A DNA stretch of 64,000 nt from Larimichthys crocea (lineage: Eukaryota > Chordata > Actinopteri > Sciaenidae), in NCBI RefSeq assembly GCF_000972845.2, contig NC_040013.1, positions 1,356,792-1,420,791 of the forward strand, written 5' to 3'. A program made the translations under genes and the position numbers. This document shows, piece after piece, positions 57,170 through 64,000 of this stretch. Every line of letters starts with the position of its first letter. Within the stretch, counting starts at the first letter, position 1. The notes beneath the pieces are model-generated. The model was not told the DNA's origin and did not search any database. It was given only the letters and a program-made list of their open reading frames with translations.

Positions 57170-57640
57170 CACTCTGTCTCCTCCATGCCTGCATGTGAAG
57201 GCCCAATGTTGCCTGTTTGTGTCTAAAAGTTAATCAGGTTAGATCTTAACTTGAATAAATGCACCTTTTTCAACAGTTGGAGCACTTTATGTGCATATCT
57301 GCAAAGAAATCCACATTATTTATTGAAAATCGTGCACACAAATGTGCTGCAGTCTAAAATATCAGTATAGATAATAACTGAATAAATGCAGTCTTGCACC
57401 TCAGCTGTTGTCTTGTTAATCAGGTTTTCTACCATTTGTGTTGCTTATCTGCAAGAAAATCCAACTATTCATCAAGATTTGTGTCTGTAAATGTACAAAT
57501 GTTGGCCTGCGTGCAGTTCTGTATAAAATAATCAGATTAGATCTTAACTTGGATAAAAATGCTCTTAAACTGAACATTTTAAACCCTTTTTTGGACCTTT
57601 CTGGCCATTCTTTGGCTGTCGTTATGAGGATTTCTAACAT
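57170..57640. repeat. Inverted-repeat-bearing array, second block
   Basis: The same modules as 55080-56235 resume after the CpG block: TTAATCAGGTTAGATCTTAA, GAATAAATGCACC, GCAAAGAAATCCACATTATT and TCAAGATTTGTGTCTGTAAA. Confidence 0.85.
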
Positions 57641-58770
57641 TTTCCACACCAATAAAACGGCACGCCACCCTTTCAGTCACACAACAAAACCCCGGGGAAC
57701 CACACTCGTCCCCCCCTGTCTGTAGTGGGGGGAATTGAACCCTGGCCATGTTACATCTTATGAATCCTTACTTTTTTTATTCCTTTTGTCCCTTATTTCG
57801 CGCCTTTCCCCTGGCCTTGCTTGTTCTTATGGCCTGGGTGGGGCCATCATCCTTGCACACCCCTGTCGTGCACATTCCCTCACTCTTCGCGGTTTTTCTA
57901 ATGTCGACCCAGCACTCCACATCCCCTTGGTCCTTTCCCCCCCCACCCCCTCCTATGGCCCCCACCTACCCGCTCCATTTGGTGCCCTTGCAGGCCCGTT
58001 GCCACCTACCCATACATCGGCTATGGCCTCCAGCAGGGATTTGGTGATTTTCCCCCCTGCGGTCGCCTTCTTGCCTCCCTTTAGCCTTCGTTCCTTAAAC
58101 TCTCCGTGGCTTCCCCTCTTACCATCCCCTCCCCTCCCTCTTGTTCCAGCAGAGCCTGCGGGGCACCCCCCCCCCCTCCCTCCACCCGTTCCCTTCCCCT
58201 ACCCTCCCCCCCCTATCCCTCTCTCTTCCTCTACTCGCCTCTCTCTCCCTCTCACTCCTTTTCCTCCTTCTCTCCATCTCTCTCTCCTCTTTCTCCTCTT
58301 CCTCACACTGGGAGAACCTTTAAGGAAAGTGGTGGTAGTTTATTAATACTTAAAAAAACATGGTAACAGATCCATCCAACACGAATGGGCATTTTTCTCT
58401 GTCCACTTTTGAAACTGACCACCGCCAGGTTTGCCGATGATCCGCACCCGTCCATCACCCACCACAACCCCCCACCCACCCCCTTGCACTCCCCTGCCAA
58501 CCCTCTTTGTTTTTCACCCCCCCAGTTTTTTGGTGCGGCGCACTTTCCCGTTGGGGTTTTCTTTTGCACCCTCCCTGGCCCGCCAACTCCCCTTAGTCAT
58601 CCAGCCCAACACTTTCTGTGGGTCTGTCACTGTCACACAACTGTTTTTGTTGCCATGCCTGTACCCCCCCCTCCTCCGCTTTCTTCCAATTACCCATTGG
58701 CCTACCAACACAACTGCCCGTTTACCCTGGCCCCCCCCAGGTCAGCATGTTTGTTTGTTTGGTCTTTTGT
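57641..58770. other. C/T-rich low-complexity sequence, suspected low-quality
   Basis: Long C and T runs (CCCCCCCACCCCCTCC, CTCTCTCCCTCTCACTCC) and no recognisable feature. The long open frames, for instance 57735-58346, arise from this composition. It lies between a clean and a corrupted copy of the same array, so it may be poor sequence or a true pyrimidine-rich satellite. Confidence 0.5.
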
Positions 58771-61346
58771 TTAAATCAGGTTGTTTTTTTGGCCGTTTTG
58801 TTGCTACCTCCATTTGGTGGGGGGTTGCTTATCTGACCAGAAAAAAAATTTCTTCCCAAATTTAATGCCATCAAAGCAAATTTGTGTCCCCTAGTAACAA
58901 ATGTGTCCAAAAGGGTTGCCCCCTGGCAGTTTGCCTAAAAAGGGTAAATTCCAGATTAGAATCCCAATTAACTGTGAATAAATTGCCGTCTTAAAAGAAC
59001 CGTGAAAACATATTTAAACCCCTGTTTTGGACCTTTTGCCTTTCTTCTGTTTCTGGCCCTTCCTTTAAAATAAACGTGGTCCCTTGGGAGTTTAATGAAG
59101 GGAATTTCCTAAACCATTTGTTGTTGGTGTGGTGGAAAATCCAAATTTATGGTCCCCCCCTGTAAATGGTGGGGGGTTTTCCTTTAATTTTCTATTTGAA
59201 AAATGGTAAAAAATTCAGATTACCCCGTCAATTAAACTTTGCGGGATACGAATGCCCCCATTTAAAAAAAAAACTGTTGTTTTTTTTAAAAAAAAATGTT
59301 GCATTTTTAAATTTTCAAGTGTTTAATGTTTTGCACCTGATCTGGAAATTAACTTTAAACAACATTTACAGACACAGCCTGGAAATTCCATGGATGCTGG
59401 GTGGATTTTTTGAAGACTCCTGGCAACCCCAAGGCAACACAGGAAACAGAACCACCCCCCTTAAAAAAACAAGAACAGCAAAAAGTGGTGTAGAGACTTT
59501 TTTGGGGTGTTGTGGTTTTGGGAAGGGTTTGTTGTTTCTAATCAATTGTGTGTCCTACTAAATTTGTCTTGCAACCAACAGAAAATCAAATCCCCCCCAA
59601 TATAAAATGTCAAATCGAGCCACCTTTCGTGTCCCCCCTGGGTAAAATGTTTTCCCCCCCCAACAACCTGTTGCCCTGGCAAAAGTCCCCCCCCCCCTTA
59701 AAAGTTTTCCTTCAGATTGAGGAATCATTAACCCTTGGAATAAACGTTGTCTTAAGCCCTGAAGACAATTTTTTTTACAAAAAAACACCTGTTTTTTGGA
59801 CCTTTTTCCCTGTCTTTTCCCCTGGCCTTCTTTTAATTACTGGGTCCCCTGTTTAAATGTGAATTGTTTCCCCTATTTTTTCCGTTTACCCCTAACCATT
59901 TTGGGGTGTTGGTGGAAAAAATCAAAATTTATTCACATCGAGAAATTGGGTGTCCTGTAAGGGATGTGTTGGTCCCAAATGTTGGTGCCTTGAGTCCTAA
60001 AAGGGTTAATCAGATAAGATCATTACGGGGGAAAATAAGGCCCTGCTACACAACTGAACATGTTAAAACCCCTTTTTTTTTTTTGGGAAACCCTTTCCCT
60101 GTGTCTTCCTGGCCTTCCCCCTTTAATTACTGTGCCCTTGGTTAAGGAGGATTTTTTTTTACGTAATTTCTTTTTCTAACCATTTTAGTTGTGTGTGGTG
60201 GGTGAAAATCCAAATTTATTTGGTCTGGAAATGTGTTGTTTTCCGATTTGGAAAAGGTGAATCAAAGATCAGCGTCATACATGCAAACCAAATTTAAAAA
60301 CAAAACTTGGTGTTAAAAAATGTTGGCATTTTATTAGTTTCCCCAAGGGTTAAAAAAACAAAACCCGTTACCTGAATCCTGGATTAACTTTTACACATTT
60401 TTACAGACACAGACCATTGGGATTTTTATTTTTGAAGAATTCGCCTTTGCAACACAGTTGAACAAGGAAAAATCTACCAAACACAACAAAAACAAACAAA
60501 CAACAAACAAACCCAAACAAACAAAACAAAAACCAAAAAAACAAACAAAACAACCAACAACAAAGAGTTTTTGTTTTTTTTTTGGTGGTTGGTGTGTTGG
60601 GGGTTGTGTTTTGTTTTGTCCGGGTCCGTTTGTTTTTTATTTTATTTTGTAAGTTCCCACCCCCGTGAAACGGAAAAGAAAAGCGGAACGTTGGGGTTCC
60701 CCCGGCATGGCGGTGGCGCCCCTCCGTTTTGCGGGTGTGCGTGCCCCCGTCGGTCCCCCCCCCGGAAAGGAATGAAAAGGCCCGGGCGGCCGCCAGAACT
60801 TTCTCAGAATTTTAAGGGGGGAAGTTCGGGAGCTCCGGGAAGGTTCTGGTTGTCCCGGTTTTGGTGCAACGGGCCGGGTTTGTTACTGTCGCCCCCACCT
60901 TCCTCCTGTTTTCCCACCGCCCAGGAAGGAAGCCCAAAAAAAAGACTTGTTTAAAAAAAACAGCCCCCCACCCGCACCCGGCAAAAGGCCGTTTTGTTTG
61001 TCAAAACGACAACGGTTAAAAAAAACACGGAACCACGGTGTGTTCCGGACAGGTGAGGTTTTCAGAAAGCCCCGGCACCTGAAAGAAAAAAACTTATTTT
61101 TCCCCTCCGTGGTTTTTGTTCTTTGCTCTGTTCCCCGGGTTAAATCCACCTCCGGAGGAGAAGAAAGGAGGAGGGGGGGGACCGGAGAAACGGCTGCCCG
61201 CGTCCGCGACGTCTCTGTTCGTTACCGTCCAGTTAGCTGAAAGAAAGCTCGGTTCGGAGCTAACTTCACGTTAAACGTTAAAACTAAGTTTTCCCGCTTT
61301 TTTCTTTTCATTTATTATTTTTTTTCTCGAAGTGAAGTGGGGGGGG
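58771..61346. repeat. Corrupted second copy of array plus CpG block
   Basis: The order of modules in 55.3-56.8 kb can be followed (AATCAGGTTGTTTTTTTGGC, GAATAAATTGCC, ACACATTTTTACAGACACAG, the AAAC tract at 60480-60560, the CpG block from 60640), but with many inserted bases and stretched homopolymers. From 61150 to 61346 it is clean again. Genes should not be called here. Confidence 0.8.
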
Positions 61347-61356
61347 NNNNNNNNNN
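61347..61356. other. Assembly gap (10 N)
   Basis: Ten N bases follow a G homopolymer at the point that matches the long G run at 56797-56817 in the clean copy. Confidence 1.
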
Positions 61357-61691
61357 CTTTCTTCTCCGTGCGGCTGTCTTTGCTGTCCTGTTAATGAGGA
61401 TCTACCATTTGTGTGTGAAAATCCAAATTATTGTCTGTAAATGTGTTTCATTATGAAAGTTAATCAGATTAGATCATAACTTGGATACATGCACATAAAC
61501 TGTTAAAATGTGCATTTATTCAAGTAACGTTCGGATCTGATTAACTTTACACATTACAGACACAGCCATGGATGAATGATGTGGATTTATTTTGAAGATC
61601 TGCAACACAGATGACAGAAACTACAAAAAAAACAAGACAGCAAATGTTTGGCTTTTTGTGATTGAGGTTTTCTATCATTTGTGTCTCGAAT
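61357..61691. repeat. Array fragment after the gap
   Basis: Modules TGCTGTCCTGTTAATGAGGA, TTAATCAGATTAGATCATAA and GACACAGCCATGGATGAATG interrupt the CpG block, whose sequence continues at 61692 exactly where it broke off before the gap. Confidence 0.8.
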
Positions 61692-62065
61692 ATCGCGTCG
61701 CAAAAGTTTCGCTAAAATATGCGTTAAAATCTTCTGGAGTGGTGAGTGTCGTTAACGGGACAAACGGGTAAAATCTGGTATATTATATATATTATTTTAT
61801 TCTTTTTTTCCCGGGGGAAGTTTTCCAATCCTCCAAATCTCAGCTCCGGACTCCGGGACCGACTGGCTGGTTCAGCCCCCCAACAGTGAGGTGGTCCGGG
61901 CTGTTTGTCTCTCCTCCGGCCGCTCCGTGGTGCGTTTACCGTGCCCAGCCTTTTTACATTTAAAAAAGTCGGGTTTATAAGCAACTTTCTCAAACGTGAG
62001 TCACGTCGGTGAATCAGGACAAAGTGAGTGTCTGGCGGCGTAGCAAACACCTCTGTCTCCTCCAT
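61692..62065. repeat. Second half of the CpG block, duplicate
   Basis: GTCGCAAAAGTTTCGCTAAA onward matches 56819-57170 with several one-base indels, including the CCAACAGTGAG donor-like site, here followed by GTGGTCC instead of GTGAGTCC. Confidence 0.85.
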
Positions 62066-62079
62066 GCCTGATGTGAAAG

Positions 62080-63130
62080 GCCCAAATGTTGCCTTTGTGT
62101 TCTAAAGTTAATCAGATTAGATCATTAACTTAATAAATGCACCTTTTTCAACAGTTGGAGCACTTTAAAGTTGCATATCTGCAAAGAAATCCACATTATT
62201 TATTGAAAAATCGTGCCACAAATGTGCCTGCAGTCTAAAACTAACAGATGATCATTAACGAATAATGCAGTCTGGCAACCTCAGCGGTCGTGTTAATCAG
62301 GTTTTCTACCATTTGTGTTGCTTATCTGCAAGAAAATCCAAATTATTCATCAAGATTTGTGTCTGTAAATGTCTCAAATGTTGCCTGCGGTGCAGTTTCT
62401 GTCTAAAATTAATCAGATTAGATCATTAACTTGAATAAATGCTCTTAAACTGAACATTTTAAACCCTTTTTTGGACCTTTCTGGCTTCTTTGCGGTCCTG
62501 TTAATGAGGATTTCTACCATTTGTGTGGGAAAATCCAAATTATTGTCTTGTAAATGTGTTTCTATTGAAGTAATCCAGATTAGATCTTAACTTGGATCAT
62601 GCCACATAAACTGTTTAAAATGTTGCATTATTTCAAGTTAACTGTTCTGATCTGATTAACTTTACACATTTACAGACACAGCCATGGATGAATGATGTGG
62701 ATTTATTTTGAAGATCTGCAACACAGATGACAGAAAACCTTAAAAAAACAAGAAAGCAAAGTGTTTAGACTTTTTGTGATTGAGGTTTTCTATCATTTGT
62801 GTCTAATATCTGCAAGAAAATCCAAATTATTCATCGAGAATCGTGTCTGTAAATGTTCCAAATGTCGCCTGCAGTCTAAAGTTAATCAGATTAGATCATT
62901 AACTTGGATAAATGCACATTAAAAAGTGCTCAGACTGTGCAGTTTGTGTGCATTTATTCAAGTTAACGATCTAATCTGATTAACTTTGGGCTGCAGGCGA
63001 CATTTGTGACATTTACAGACACGGTTCTCGATGAATAATGTGGATTTCTTTTGAAGATCTGCAACACAGATGACAGCAGAGTGCTCAGACTTCTTTGTGC
63101 TCGAGGTTTTCTAACATTTGTGTCGGTTTA
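62080..63130. repeat. Inverted-repeat-bearing array, last block
   Basis: This is the least degraded part of the array. It ends with a long imperfect palindrome: arm 62810-62925 and inverse arm 62948-63052 are separated by about 20 bases. Modules match 55080-56235. Confidence 0.85.
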
Positions 63131-64000
63131 AAGCTCAGGTATCTGTCATGAAGTCTGGGCCTGCATGGGCCCGGTGTGATGTTACGTAAAACTCTGAATG
63201 TCGTAGGGAGAAGACGGATGGTTTAAGGAAAGGCAGCGTGTCCGCGGGGAGTTGACCATGAGGAGGAGAGAGAAGTGTAATGGGAAGTGAGGAGCAGTGC
63301 TGCCCTTTAATCTGCTCGGCTGCTCTCCGGCCTCTGAATTATTGTCTTTGAGCAGCACAAGCGTGTTTTTATTCTGACGTGGATCCATGGCTGAGCCGTG
63401 GGGTTAAAGTTTGACTCCGTCAGGTGGATGTCGTGGCTGTTTTCTCCACATTCACACATGCTGAAAAAGGACCGAACCAAATGGCAAAGTGTTGGTTGTC
63501 TTTACTTTTCAGTGTAATCTCTCGACACCTGATCCCTCCACCCTCCTCCGGCTGGTGGAGAAGCTCTGCTTCAGTGTCTCTGTGTTTTTGTGAAAACAGT
63601 AGCCTGAGGGACGGTCTGATGCTCTCACAGCCCACAGCGTGCACACCAGGCTGGGCCTGCTCCTGCTCCTGCTCCTGCTCCTGCCCCTGCTCCTGCTCCT
63701 GCTCCTGGCTGGGAGTGCAGAGTTAACTGGGAGGGACGGAGGGCTGGCTTTCCAGAATTTGGGAGTTGAGGAATTTTCTGCATGGATGGCGGTGAACAGT
63801 AATTATGGTGCGGGCTGTGTTCTGGGTTAGAGCTGTAACCTTTTGTCTTTGTATAACGAGAGGACATAAATGTGTCTGACGTCGTCTGATCTGTCGTCGG
63901 AGGTTTGTTGAAGCAGCTTTTCTTCTTCTTCTTCGCTCGAGCACTGAAAGAAGCAGTGAAACAGCAAACCTCTGCACACGTGTTTTGGCCTCGCTGCTTG
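63131..64000. other. Unique-looking sequence, no gene supported
   Basis: A (CTCCTG)n hexanucleotide tract lies at 63658-63711. It gives a Leu-rich frame resembling a signal peptide and a Cys/Ser frame, but the Leu frame has no ATG. The rest could be intron of the gene whose promoter may lie at 56.3-57.1 kb. Confidence 0.3.
63658..63711. repeat. (CTCCTG)n hexanucleotide repeat
   Basis: Nine units, one carrying a T-to-C change (CCCCTG). Confidence 0.9.

Noticed and set aside
57735..58774. Long Pro/Ser/Leu-rich ORFs (up to 203 codons)
   Set aside because: They come from C/T-rich low-complexity sequence of doubtful quality, with several frames open at once.
63639..63830. Leu-rich frame that looks like a signal peptide
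   Set aside because: The Leu run is a translated CTCCTG repeat and the frame has no ATG (it starts at GTG).

Overview
This is vertebrate nuclear DNA from a teleost fish, probably a percomorph. It holds intron-containing genes with canonical GT..AG splice sites, fish transposon families (Rex3/RTE, L2-like LINEs, a Penelope-like element, several Tc1-like remnants, small hAT-type MITEs), long microsatellites, a fish-type FISNA-NACHT NLR gene, and a GnRH precursor with the seabream-type decapeptide QHWSYGLSPG, which is the percomorph GnRH1 form. Nothing prokaryotic is present.

Layout. 1-1.1 kb: 3' end of a neuropeptide Y receptor Y4 gene (npy4r, +) and its 3' UTR. 1.4-3.7 kb: dispersed repeats and plain noncoding DNA. 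3.69-9.11 kb and 12.08-17.57 kb: two copies of one ~5.4-kb segment that differ mostly by 1-2 base indels, so either a tandem duplication or an assembly duplicate. Between and after them (9.0-31.8 kb) lies a decayed NLR region: a B30.2 exon broken by a LINE piece, repeated copies of a short NLR-associated exon, LINE fragments (two Rex3 copies, two L2-like copies and others), and the 5' half of an NLR gene (25.5-30.7 kb) with many frameshifts and an abrupt end in its first leucine-rich-repeat exon, where an L2-like element begins.

32.0-40.6 kb is the best preserved part. On the minus strand are gnrh1 (three coding exons, 90 aa, all junctions canonical) and kctd9 (eleven coding exons, 1170 nt including stop, 389 aa, intact). 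This pair is adjacent in other vertebrates too. On the plus strand at 42.6-44.1 kb is ankrd39 (four coding exons, 181 aa, intact). From 44 to 54 kb I see no gene: there are MITEs, AT-rich TTTTACGGTAAA-type repeats, three exact short tandem duplications, a perfect hairpin and a 42-bp minisatellite of 14 full units.

55-63 kb is an array of diverged units that contain long inverted repeats, interrupted by a CpG-rich promoter/5'-UTR-like block at 56.3-57.1 kb. The array and block appear again at 58.8-62.5 kb in a very noisy form, together with a 10-N gap. That stretch reads like uncorrected long-read sequence and should not be used for gene calling.

The intact genes have separate roles: NPY/PP signalling (npy4r), reproductive neuroendocrine control (gnrh1), a BTB/pentapeptide adaptor (kctd9) and a small ankyrin protein (ankrd39). 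I did not find a convincing new multi-gene system. The most interesting material is the decayed NLR cluster, the 42-bp minisatellite, the inverted-repeat array, and the local duplications that may be assembly artefacts.
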